Shown piece after piece: positions 45,701 to 56,566 of a stretch of DNA of 64,000 bases (position 1 is its first letter; each line of letters begins with the position of its first letter). The translations under genes and the position numbers were made by a program. The stretch is from Geosiphon pyriformis. Its lineage: Eukaryota > Glomeromycota > Glomeromycetes > Archaeosporales > Geosiphonaceae. The notes under the pieces are model-generated. The model saw nothing but the letters and a program-made list of their open reading frames with translations, did no database searches and was not told the DNA's origin. The stretch covers positions 552,786-616,785 of the forward strand of contig JAAOMT010000664.1 of assembly GCA_016748015.1 (NCBI GenBank). Direction: 5' to 3'.

Positions 45701-48700
45701 GTTCTGCGTTTTCATTGAGTTGAGGATTGGGTGATCTAATATTAGGCGGGTATTGAACGGAACTTAGGTCATCAATGATGCGGGCACTTCCCAGAGCACT
45801 TAAAGGAGCGCTTCCTAAGGCAGGCGTATTGGTTGTCCTAGACAAATCCAATGGGCCAGGGCGGTGACCCTTTCCATACTTTTTCTCATCTTTCTTTTCG
45901 GTTAATTCAGCTTCAGATTTTGCTTTAGTGAAACATTCTTGCTCCAAACGTTCTTTTTCTGCTTGCTCCTTTTGAGCCTTATCTTCTTGCTCCTTTCGCG
46001 CTTTTTCTTCGCGCTCTTTTCTTTCGCTTTCTTCCCGTTCCTTTCTTTCGCGTTCTTCCTGTTCCTCTTTCTCTCGTTTTTTGCGAGCTTCTTCAGCAGC
46101 GATACGTTCAGCCTCTTCTCGTTTTTTGCGCTCGATTTCCTCCTTTACTCGACGCGCTTCTTCCTCTCTTTCTAACCGTTCTCGCTCTTCACGTTCCTCT
46201 TGTTCTTTACGTATTCGTTCCTCTTCTTCCTTACGTATTCGTTCCTCTTCTTCCTTACGTAAACGTTCTTCTTCTTCCTTACGTAACCGTTCTTCTTCTT
46301 CCTTACGTATTCGTTCCTCTTCTTCCTTACGTATTCGTTCCTCTTCTTCCTTACGTAAACGTTCTTCTTCTTCCTTACGTAACCGTTCTTCTTCTTCTCC
46401 TTACGTATTCGTTCCTCTTCTTCCTTACGTATTCGTTCCTCTTCTTCCTTACGTAAACGTTCTTCTTCTTCCTTACGTAACCGTTCTTCTTCTTCTTCCT
46501 TACGTAAACGTTCTTCCTCTTCTTCCTTACGTAAACGTTCCTCTTCTTCCTTACGTTGCTTTTCCTTGCGCTCGAGCTCTTCTTGCTCTTTTCTGAGGCG
46601 CTCTTCTTCCTCTTTTTTTTCACGTTCTGCCTTTTCGTATGCCTCCCGTTCCCTTTCCTTCTCTGCCTGTTCCTTGCGTTCTTCTTCTTCTTCCCTTTCT
46701 CTTCTTTCCCGCTCTTCTTTATCCTTTTCAGCAGGATCCACAATTTTAACCGCCTTTGATTCTTGTTTTTCTAAGGCTTGTTTTTCTTTCTCCTTATCAA
46801 CGTCAAGGATTTTCTTGTCTATAACAACAACAGGAGAAGAGGGTTCCTCCTTTTTAGATGTGAAAGTTTTAGGCATAAGCTCAGGTTTTTTAGTGTTCGG
46901 GTTTATTATGGGAATTGCCTTGCTTTTGTTAGGCGAGGCGACAGGAGGAACAGGGGCAGAATGACTCGGATGAGGAGGTGCCATGCCATGAACAGGAACA
47001 GGAATGCGTTGTGGCATTGTGTATTGAGGTGCCATATAGTAGGGATAGTGCGAATGATGCTGACTCATATAATAATAATCCTAGTCAGATAGGTTCTGTC
47101 ATTGTTAAGAACAAGTATATTTAGAGAAAAAAATTAACGAGAATTCGACAAAAATAACATACCGAGGCACGAGGAAACGGAGGCCAAGGTATCTGAGCAG
47201 GAATCATTGGGCCTATTGAAGGGTGTTGTCCAGACATTGGCAACGCTGCTGCATTTTGTAGAGATGCTGTGGCCGGGTTCAAATGAGGAGAATGAGGTAT
47301 GTGACCAGGAGGTATATTTTTTTCTCTGGGTTGTCTACCACTTGAATATTGACCAGATATTCCTTGTCCTGGTGTAGAACTCGGAGTCATGCCAGTTGCT
47401 TGTTTAGGATGTGGATGCTGCCGAGATTGATGATGAGATGATGTGTAATGATTGTGATTATGTTGATTGTTATGATTATGATTCGAATGATGGGGCTGTG
47501 GATGTGGAAGCGGATGTGGATGATGTGGTTGGGATTGTGGAGCATCGTTTGACAAGACATTTGACGAAATTGAATCTTTACGATTAGGTGTCAATTCGTG
47601 TGCAGGATGTATTGTATGTTGTCGGGGAGGGGTATTTGTTGATTGCTGTGAATGAGATGCGGGAATATTATTCGTTAATGGCTGTTGTTGGTTAACAACA
47701 GTAGTAATTGGCAACTGATTGCTTATTGTTACAAGGGGAGGAATAGGTTGATGGCTGGTAGGTTGAGCAGAAACCTTTGATGATTGCTTTGATTCAGACA
47801 ATATTATTTGTGGTGACGTTGACTGAAGAGTTTTTTGTGAATCTTGAAATCGTACAGCTGCTGATCGTTCAGGACCAGAAACGGTTGATTGAGCACCAAT
47901 TGGGGTTGGTTGTATTGGAATAGGTTGAGCCTTGATAATTGTTTTCGAATGAAAATTTTGAATTGATTTAAAATTATGAGCAATGTGAATTGAATTTGCG
48001 ATCCGATTTGAAATATTAGCAATAATTACGAGAAAAGGTTCGGATCGAGCCATCTATTATTAACAAGCAATTAATTTACGCACCAGCTCTGGACTTGTAC
48101 CAGGAATAACAGAACCAAAAATTGTAGTCGCACTTTTTGGAAATTGGGATGGAACCTTGCCACCAGATACAGTATTATAAGCTGCTTGAACGGGAGAGGA
48201 GGAAAGAGGTACGTTTGATGGTTGCTGATTAATTGACCCAAATTGTATAGGAGGGGTTGTTGCAGGTATGGATGCTGTAAGGTAAATTTTCAAGTTAGAA
48301 AGGTTGTAATTTTTAATGATTTCATTATTTATTTACTCTCGTATTTAAGATTTTCGAGAATAGGTGGCAAGCCACTGTATAAACTAGGTTTGATCTTTTT
48401 AGATCTATAGTTTTAAAAATAATAATTTCAAATATTACCAGTCGAATTTATTTTGGGTATTGGGCCTTGAGTTTTAAATTGTACCGGTGCAGTACCATTT
48501 TTTAGGGTAGGTGCCTTGGTGGCAGGTAAAGTTCGACTGACATTACCGTTAGTTGAAGTGGAGCTCTGTTGTGGCTGTGTTTTTGATCCTAACGGCTTCC
48601 CATTGGAGGATGAGCTCGTAATAGGTAAAATACCTCCAGGAGGGGTTGGTTGAGTTTGTTGCTGCTGCATTTGTCTTGGTTGAATCTGAGGATGTTGTGG

Positions 48701-48790
48701 TTGCTGTGGAGATTTTGATTTTTGCTGCGCAGCAGCTCGGGCATAATTATGTGGTCTTGATGAGTTTGTTGAGTTCGATTGACGGTTCAT
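42702..48790 (-). CDS. Translation initiation factor eIF4G
   Basis: Scaffold of the cap-binding complex, linking eIF4E, eIF4A and the ribosome. Ten exons on the minus strand: 48790-48439, 48274-48084, 47930-47163, 47080-44830, 44751-44349, 44268-44185, 44116-44056, 43986-43337, 43253-42885, 42824-42702, all GT-AG with matching phases. Length is about 1749 aa if a 2-nt excess near 46398 is discounted. Layout: a Gln/Pro/Ser/His-rich disordered N-terminus; a Glu/Arg/Lys-rich repeat region; the eIF4E-binding motif YDRSFLM (about residue 900); the MIF4G HEAT domain from [13 protein letters not shown] (about 1090-1335); [18 protein letters not shown]; a Ser/Gly-rich linker; and an MA3 domain (about 1575-1690). 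The start is the first in-frame ATG, before [13 protein letters not shown]. The only defect is the frameshift, which may be an assembly error. Confidence 0.94.
46211..46560 (-). repeat. 24/96-bp coding repeat in eIF4G, with a 2-nt excess
   Basis: Units of 24 bp encode EEEERIRK or EEEERLRK. Four units (two with Ile, two with Leu codons) form a 96-bp higher-order unit repeated three times (starts 46211, 46307, 46405). The unit start falls at 46405 rather than 46403, because of two extra bases at about 46397-46400. These shift the frame into a Lys/Asn/Val-rich reading. Each unit also contains C-GTAAGG on the coding strand, a good splice-donor match. Confidence 0.9.
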
Positions 48791-49248
48791 GTTAACCGTT
48801 TAGAACATCAAAAAGGGTCGTCGTGAGAAGTAGCGAATTTGAAAAGGTGTATACCGTTATGTGGTGTACGTCTGTCAGCTGGATATTGACAGGAAGGAAA
48901 AATTCGATACAAAATCGAAAATAGTAGAAGGAATTGTTTATTGAAGTAAACTCCCTTTTTATATAATATCGTCAGATTTTTCATCGATACTGACACAGAA
49001 GCGGATACACTCAAAGTACATTGTGACGTCATAATATTACAATTATGAATTGCTAATAGACTAACATCAGTGCTATTAAACGGAGATGATCAAAAGTTGT
49101 TGGCAGCTTGTAGATCGATGCTGCGGTGGAGTTTAAGCGAAGTTTTAGTAGGGTAGATATTTGAAAAAAAAAAAAAAAAAACTTTTTTGTCAGCAGAAAA
49201 TAATAAGGATCTCAGATTCTCGGTGTTATCTGTCACAGACGACAACGT

Positions 49249-49283
<35 letters not shown>

Positions 49284-49471
49284 GAGAAGTAAAATTTTGC
49301 CCAAGTTTTTTTTCACTGGCTGCAAATGCAAAGAATTCATCAAGATTGACACGTGGGAAATTCATTACTGCAACCTAAAAATCATTATTAGTGAACTTAC
49401 GACAGAGTATCGTAAATGCTCACACTGTTCAAAGTTTATTAAAAAGTGAAAGTGAGGAATGTGATTTTCAA
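48791..49471. promoter_or_regulatory. Divergent promoter region, eIF4G and RING gene
   Basis: 681 bp between the two ATGs of opposite genes, so both promoters and 5' UTRs lie here. It contains an A18-type run at about 49165-49182 and an (AAT)10 microsatellite at 49251-49280. No clear TATA box or known operator was identified. Confidence 0.55.
49251..49280 (+). repeat. (AAT)10 microsatellite
   Basis: Thirty bases of uninterrupted AAT, about 190 bp upstream of the RING gene start. Likely length-polymorphic. Confidence 0.9.
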
Positions 49472-50882
49472 ATGAACGGCACTGAAAAATTACAAGAATC
49501 TTCTGGTGAAGTTCAGCGTAGAACATGTGTTTCGGATGATTCGCAAATTGGTTTAACAAATAGTCCTGAAACAGAAGAAATATTTATAGAAAACTCTCAA
49601 GATACTAGTGATATAAGAGAACAAGAAGCTTTGGAAACCATAGAAGAAAACTTGGAAAAAATTAACATTGGACAAACTACAACTAAGTATAGTTTGGACC
49701 CTATTGCACTGAGACAACGCCGAGTAGAAAAATTTTCAGGACTGTCGACTTCTAGTGAAATTTCTACTGCCTCTTCTGCTATTTCCTCTGGTTTTTCAAA
49801 CTCACCTGCTGCAGAAGCAAGTAGTAGTAACAGTCAAATCAACCCCGAGATTAGTATCTCTCAAGATCATAAAATTAGTACAGATACTTCAGATTTTGAG
49901 TGTAACATTTGGTAAGTGTTTGTATAATTTATGTAAAAACATACAAAAAGAAGATATAAAACATTAATTTTATTGCTTTATCTTTTTCTTTTTCTTTGAA
50001 TTTTTAGTTTTGACACCGCTTCATCACCCGTTTTAACATTATGTGGACATTTATATTGGTATATATTGAACAATTCAAACCTTCTTTTGTAATCGATTGG
50101 ATAAAATTCAATTTATTAATTTATTTTTTACTTGTCAAATATTATAAATAACCTCATAATTCGGTTTACCTAGTTGGTCTTGCCTGCATCAAGTATATTT
50201 TTTAATTCTTATCCAATATAAATATTTCTTTGGATTTATACATGAATTCTTGTTTTAAATATATATTTTTTCTTCTTATAGTGGTTAGAGGCCCAATCAC
50301 AAAATCCCTTTTGTCCTGTTTGTAAGGGAGGATGTGGTAAAGATAAAGTAATACCTATTTATGGACGTGGAAAGGAACCCAAAGATCCTAGGTAATATTT
50401 TCAAAAAAGTGTTCTAAATATTCCTATTTCAATAGTTTTAAATATTCTCAAGTGTTTATTAAACGATGAAACATTTGAATTTTGAATTAATCCTCAAAAT
50501 AGAATGAATTCAGATATTCCGAATCGACCACCAGGTCAAAGACCTCAACATAGAAGAGATCAAAATCAACCCGGACCTCAATTTTTCCCAGGATCCCATT
50601 CTACTGGTTTTGGACCTCATTTTTCTGTATCTGCTAGTGTCAGTCTTTTTCCATCCTTATTTGGCGCTGAATTTGTAAGTTAAAAAAAAAATTGTATTTT
50701 TTCTTTTTGACAAAAAGCAGTCACTAATTTTCAATAAAATGTTCTACCAAATTATACATTCATAGACTTTTCCACCAGCAACAGCGCCTGGTGATAACGT
50801 TCCCTCACCGCAACAAACTTTTTTGTCCAGATTATTTCTAATTTGTGGCTGCTTGGCAGTATTCGCCATCATTTTTCTTTAA
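49472..50882 (+). CDS. RNF5/RMA1-like membrane-anchored RING E3 ubiquitin ligase
   Basis: Transfers ubiquitin to ER-membrane or misfolded proteins; RNF5/RNF185/RMA1 family. Six exons: 49472-49911, 50008-50058, 50174-50192, 50282-50391, 50503-50674, 50766-50882, GT-AG introns, 302 aa. The C3HC4 RING is complete: Cys144, Cys147, Cys159, His161, Cys164, Cys167, Cys181, Cys184. It is followed by KVIPIYGRG, typical of the family. The C-terminus has one membrane segment (about 284-302, LFLICGCLAVFAIIFL). The first 140 residues are acidic and Ser-rich, longer than in human RNF5. Exon 3 is only 19 nt, yet encodes WSCLHQ with ligand Cys167. The start is the first ATG in frame. Intact. Confidence 0.93.
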
Positions 50883-51091
50883 CTATTCTATTTTCTATAG
50901 AATAAATCGGAAGGTTAAACTATCGGTTGTAAAAATAGCATTAATGTAATAAAAATTTGAAGTCATTAGATGAAAAAACAGAATATTCATTTTTGGAGAT
51001 TATTGATGAATCAAAAACTGATCATATTTATTACAATGATAATTACCAAAAAAATAATATAAGTTTTTAAAATAACCAATAGAAATATTTA

Positions 51092-51125
<34 letters not shown>

Positions 51126-52122
51126 TATTAAAACTTTAATTTTTAACATATGATTTATAGAAAATTAGTTCTCAAAATTTTTGGTTAAATTATTATTATT
51201 ATTTATATTTTATATAACAAAAATATTAAATGCATTTAAGAGAAAAATTTATAAAAATTATATTATTTTATACAACTTATTTTTATTGAATTTTGTTTAT
51301 TTTTATCAATTTAACGAGTGAAAAATAATTTGTAGTATTACAATAATAATTTAAATTCAAAAAAATATTTATTAAAATATAAGAAATAATATTAACTTAA
51401 AAATAAAAACTGTTTTTTCAATTTTCAATTTTTTTGCTAATTAAAACTATATATATATATATATATATATATTAATATTACTCTTTTTTTTATTAATTTT
51501 TTAATTTACTTTTTTTTGTAAGCTATTTTTTTAATACTTTATTATTATTATTATTATTATTATTATTTAACAAGTAAGATCTTTAATATATTTTTGTTTA
51601 AAAAACTAAAAATAATAAACACATTTATTATTAATATAATTAAAAAAAATTGAAATGAGTTTTTTTAAATACAAAAAAATTTTTACATATATTTTTGATA
51701 AAACAAGCAAAAAAATCAAAAAATTAGATATTAAAAATATTTATATAAAAAACCAGTTTTGTTGTTAATAAAAATATAAATTTTCTAAAAAAATAAATAA
51801 ATCAATTTTTTAAAGAACTTATATTCGATTTTTTATGTTAGAAAAATATGTAAAACAGCTTAATTTTAGTGTTTTAAATAATAATAAGTTTTTTTAAAAG
51901 TCGAAATCTTTTGTTTTAATTTTTGTTAAAATTTAAAAAAAATTTTTAATATATATTTATGTTTAAATTAAGTTTAAGCAAAGTTAAAAAACTAGTTATA
52001 AAAACAAATATTATGCTAATATTATTATAAAACATATAATTTAAAAATAATTATTAAAAAAATTTCAATTAATTTTTTTAAATTAGCTGTAAAATTTGTT
52101 TTTGTTAAATTTAATAAAATAA
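50883..52122. other. AT-rich region without recognisable genes
   Basis: Downstream of the RING gene, composition turns extremely AT-rich. Microsatellites: (TTA)n at 51093-51125, (AT)n at 51449-51472 and (ATT)n at 51538-51567. No ORF, LTR end or RNA gene could be supported. It may be eroded transposon, like 31-39 kb. Confidence 0.6.
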
Positions 52123-52839
52123 TATTATAGTTAAAAACCATAGTTTTTATTAATTATCACATATATTAACCACTAATATTATATAATTAATTATTTTATT
52201 TTTAGATAGTAATTATTAATTTGATCAATGACCTAATTATTGATCTAATTAATAACTTGATTGTTAACTTAATTATTAATTTAATTATTAACCTGGTTAT
52301 TAACCACTTTCAATAACTATATAAGCAATAAATCTCTTAACTATAGCAGTATTAATAATCAAATATAAGAAATAAAAGAAATAAATCATAACTATTATTT
52401 TAATTTTTCTCATATTACTTATTTCTTTTTTTCTATTTTCAAGTATTTGAATATTTTAAGATAAAAAATTACTTGTTGGCATTTTTTCTATTTTTTTCCT
52501 GATTTATGTAATTGTAGTATTTGAAAATTATTAAATAAAACATGACTAAAAAACATATTTAATATCTAATATTGAATTCTAAAAATATTAACATGAGACA
52601 TAAAATTATACCAATGTGTTATTATTTGTTAACAATATGATTTATTTTTCTATTTTCAGATTTCTTAGTTATTCTTTGAAAAAAATAATAACTGAGATAT
52701 TTTATAAGACTAATCTTATACATTAAATCTATACTCATTCAATTTATTTTTTGAAGTTAAATTTTTTTTAATCTATTTTATTATCATATAATTCTGTTCT
52801 TTTTTGCTATCTGTTAGCTTATTACTTTAATTCATAATA
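52123..52839 (+). repeat. LTR of element J (E family), decayed
   Basis: 717 bp from TATTATAGTTA to ATTCATAATA. It aligns with the solo LTR at 29369-30104, with most C replaced by T. It keeps a decayed 12-bp repeat array at about 52205-52310. It is followed by CAAAAGTGGTGCTCTCTATG, a leader with the same TGGTGCTCTC primer site as element B. Confidence 0.82.
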
Positions 52840-52842
52840 CAA

Positions 52843-54378
52843 AAGTGGTGCTCTCTATGAAGTTGTCAAATTTTACTTTGTTTCTTATTATATAAATGAT
52901 TATTTATATTTGTTACAACAATCAGAAAAATACTTTGCAACATATAACAGAAACAATCTAGATTTTATTGAACTCAATTTTCTGTTTTTTTGTTTAATTT
53001 GCTTTTCTGTTAAAAAACAATTTAGTAAACAATTCCAAAATTTTTGAAACTGGTTTCTGAATAAACATTCAACTGAAATTTATATAGCCTATATAATTTA
53101 TTTTTTTAATCAAGTTTATTTTGAAAAAACTCTTGAAAAAAGAAACAACAACATCAATCAGCTTTTATACTCAATAATTTTTAAACAACAGTCTCCTAAT
53201 TTCGAATATCTAAATTACCAAATTCACATTTGGATTGTTGTTTACCAGTTAATTGAAACATTTTTTGAAACAAAAGAAAAAAACTACCAAACTGTTTCTG
53301 TTTTTAATCTTTTTATAAATAAATCAAATTATTTTACACAAATAGCTACTTCTAAACTAATGACTACTGATCTCATGCAAACAAACATTTTGGCTGTTTT
53401 AAAAAATATATAAACTGTTTTAGAACAAAAAAACAACACTTTATTACTATTATTTAGAAGTAATATTTAAAACCTAATTAAATAGTTAGATAATTTTGAA
53501 AAAATAGCTACAGCCAACCAATATGATAGTGAATACAAATTCCAAATTATTGGTGGCTATCTTCAAGATTTTTCTGCTATTTGATTCTTACAAGAAACTG
53601 ATATTAATGCTTATCAAAAAATTATTAGATAAATACCAACAAATGTTAAAGAAGAAAACACTTCTTTTATTACTTGGTTTGAAAACAAATTTAAAACTTT
53701 CATTTTAATCTTTAAATAATTTATAGAACTAGAAAAAAAAATTCAAGATTTTGGTAAAGTTGTAATTAAATATGTAAAAGTGATAAAAAAGCTTATTAAA
53801 AAAGTAGACTTTAGAAAAAACTGGATTAAAAAGTAAAAAATTTACTCTTTTACAAAAAAATTAAGAATCAACTTATCTTATGCTTTGTGGCCTTTTTTGG
53901 CCTTAAAAAATAATCTTATAATGAATATAGTCATTAAATTTACACAAAGAATTAAAAACAATTAAAGAATATATTTAAAATTCATTCTTTTGGTTTTTGT
54001 TTTTGTTTTTATTCTGGCTTCTGTTTTTTAAATGGCTGCTATTTTTTTTGCTGTCCAAATCCAAGATCTCAATAAACAATTAATAGATAAATTTATAGTC
54101 AATCTTGTCTGGTTACTAAAGCTTTTAGCCTAAACAGTTAAAAAATCTTAACAATTTCAAAAACATAGATTTGAATCTTATTTTAATTAGTTCCAATAGT
54201 CTTCTTATTAAAAACAACAAAATCATGACCTCTATGTATGCTATTGTTGTAAATTAACTGGATATTTCTCAAAAAATTACAACAATTTTCTTTTACTTTT
54301 ACCAGCTCTTAAAAATAATAATAATTAAAACAACAGAATTAATAACAACAATATTTCTAATCAAAGAATTAATCATAC
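52843..54378 (+). pseudogene. gag of element J, decayed
   Basis: Reading in the main frame gives ATANQYDSEYKFQIIGGYLQ, FLQETDINAYQKIIR, EENTSFITWFENKFKTF and LRINLSYALWPFLALKN: a capsid unlike those of A, B and C, so a second Ty3-type family. The knuckle at about 54236-54280 reads CYCCKLTGYFSKNY, where His and the last Cys have become Tyr. Stops replace Trp and Gln codons. It ends at a solo LTR. Confidence 0.75.
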
Positions 54379-55347
54379 TATTACCAGTAATTATTTGGGA
54401 TATGAAAACAAATAACAAACCTGTAACTTGGTGCTTAATTGATATAATAATATTGGTTTCTAAAGATTTTGTGTATCTGAAGATTTGGTTTTGAGTTTTT
54501 TGTATAATAGACAGAGATTCAATAGTCATTTTATTAGTAGTTTTTTGAAATTACAACTTTGTCAAATTTCTTTTTTTAGCATAATGGCTAGTTTATTCTA
54601 ACAATTGTGTCTTTCTGATAAGCTATTTTTAATTGGCAAGTTTCCTATTTTTATTTCTGAGTCTTTTACTAGGCTATCTTTAACATCAATAATTCAGTGC
54701 TTAATTTTTAATTAATTAGTACACAACACTAAATGAATTCAAAGAAATAAAATAAAAAGAAAAAATGAAGAAATTAAGTCAAGGCAATTAAATTAGTATC
54801 TTGTTAATAGCTGTAATTAAGTGCTATTGTTCCAGTGTAATTAAGTGTTGAAGATTATTAATATAAAGTGTTGATAATAGAGAGTTGAATCAGATTTTTA
54901 ATTAAGTAATAGTAACATGAATGGTAAAATAATAGATATGATTTTATTTTAATTTTTGATGATTTTTACTTTGGTTAATAGTAATTATTTTTGAAGCAAT
55001 AAAATAGAGATAGGAATGAAAATTTTCTATTCTAAGTAAAATCTGTTTTTTTTTTGGTTCTAACACTATTACTATATATACATAATTCTCTTTATACAAG
55101 AAATTCTTTTCTTTTGCTAGATTTTCTGCAAAATTCTTGATTTTCTGAAACATCCAAAATTTCCTAAAAAATTCTCAACTTTTCTGAAATATCTTGGATT
55201 TTCTGAATAATTTTGGATTTCTTAAAACATACAAAATTTTCTGAAAAATCCTCTTTTTCTCTTGTTCTATTCTAATTGGCTAATTTATAATTATGTGTTT
55301 TTTTTTTTTTTATTATGTATTATTATTTTTTTTTTTTAAGTGTAACA
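54379..55347 (-). repeat. Solo LTR of the A/F/H family, minus strand
   Basis: On the minus strand it starts TGTTACACTTA and ends ATTACTGGTAATA, aligning with the A, F and H LTRs, with an expanded T-rich stretch near 55300-55340. Flanks are ATAC and ATGT, each one transition from ATGC, consistent with a 4-bp duplication. No internal region adjoins it. Confidence 0.78.
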
Positions 55348-55494
55348 ATGTCAACATTAATTTTTTTAAAGAGAATTCCTTAGTTAAAACCACTGTTTAT
55401 TAGCTTTTAAACTAGTAAGCACATTTCTAAAGGATAAGAATACAAACCAATTAGAAAAAAGCCTCTTTTATGCTTTTAATCTAATTGATAATGA

Positions 55495-55550
55495 TGTTAT
55501 CAATAGAATTTAGCTATTAACTATCATGAAATTACTTTTATAATTCCTAT
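55495..55550 (+). repeat. Start of a B-family LTR, truncated by insertion
   Basis: TGTTATCAATAGAATTTAGC and the following bases match the first 56 bases of the B LTRs, then an E-family LTR begins. The remainder should lie beyond the window's right end. The 147 bp before it (55348-55494) are unassigned. Confidence 0.75.
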
Positions 55551-55622
55551 TGTTATGGTTAAAACCCATACTTTTTATTAGTTATCACATGTATTAGCCA
55601 TTAATATCATATAATTAGCTAC
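55551..55622 (+). repeat. Start of an E-family LTR, truncated by element H
   Basis: TGTTATGGTTAAAACCCATA and the following bases match the first 72 bases of the LTR at 29369. It stops where the LTR of element H begins. The last four bases, CTAC, are the predicted target duplication of H. Confidence 0.8.
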
Positions 55623-56504
55623 TGTTACTCATAGAATATAGGAAATATAGTATTATTAATCAGTAGATATTAGCCAATCAGAGGTAAACGTAGTAAATGT
55701 AGAATTCCAGAATTCCTCTCAAAGGAATTGCAGGATTCCAGAAATTTTAAGATTTCCCAATGAGGAATTGCAGGATTCCAGAATTCCAGGATTCCTCTCA
55801 TCAGGAATTCCAGGATTTCTCTCATCAGGAATCCCAGGATTCCTGTCGTAAAGAATTGAGGAATTGAGAAATCTCAATTATGTATATATAGCAGTAGGAT
55901 TAGAAGCTGAAAAGACAGATCTCTTAGTTTAAATTTAATCTAAGCAACATTCCAGTTTCCAATCATCAAATAAATAAATATTCCATATCTCAATCTACTC
56001 TCTACTATCAACACTTCATGTTGATAGTAATTGATACCTAATCTTGTTAAAACAATAGCTCTTGATCACGGCTATTGATGAGATACTAATGTACCAAATT
56101 GCCTTGGCTTATTTTTTTATTTTCTTTATTTTATTTTCTTTCTTTTTTTGATTTTGTTATTGTATACTAATTGATTAAAAGATTAAGCACTGAGTTATTA
56201 ACATTAAAGATAGTCTGGTAAAAGACCCAGAAATAAGGGTAGGATTTTATATATTATCAGATAGCTTACCAGAAAGACATGACTGCCAGACTAAATCTGG
56301 CCACCATGCTGAGAAAGAAATTAGGAAAACTCTTGGAAAGATACATCTACTATCAACACTATTAAATCTTTGTCCATTATACAAAAGACTTTATCAAAAC
56401 CTTTAGATACAACACTGGCAGAACTTTATTCACGGAAGTAGCTTTTGAGCACCAAGTTATGGGTTTGTTATTTAATTCAACAGCAGAAAAAATCACTTGT
56501 AACA
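55623..56504 (+). repeat. 5' LTR of element H
   Basis: 882 bp from TGTTACTCATAG to CACTTGTAACA. U3 has an array of TTGCAGGATTCCAGA and AGGATTCCT motifs (55725-55850) like that of A, then a TATATATA stretch at about 55883. A primer-binding site (decayed, TGGTACTTCCTGTGAGG) starts at 56507. Confidence 0.92.
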
Positions 56505-56566
56505 TTTGGTACTTCCTGTGAGGTATAATCCTACAGAGAACCAGTACTAACAAACACCATCCAAAA

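Noticed and set aside
46211-46500. CRISPR-like array
   Set aside because: The 24-bp units are contiguous without spacers and encode a regular peptide.
46081-46596. Plus-strand Ser/Arg-rich open frame opposite eIF4G
   Set aside because: It is the complement of the Glu/Arg/Lys repeat; minus-strand splicing, domains and frame support eIF4G.
53523-53708. Independent small hydrophobic ORF
   Set aside because: It is another frame of the decayed J gag, whose aligned reading runs through the same bases.
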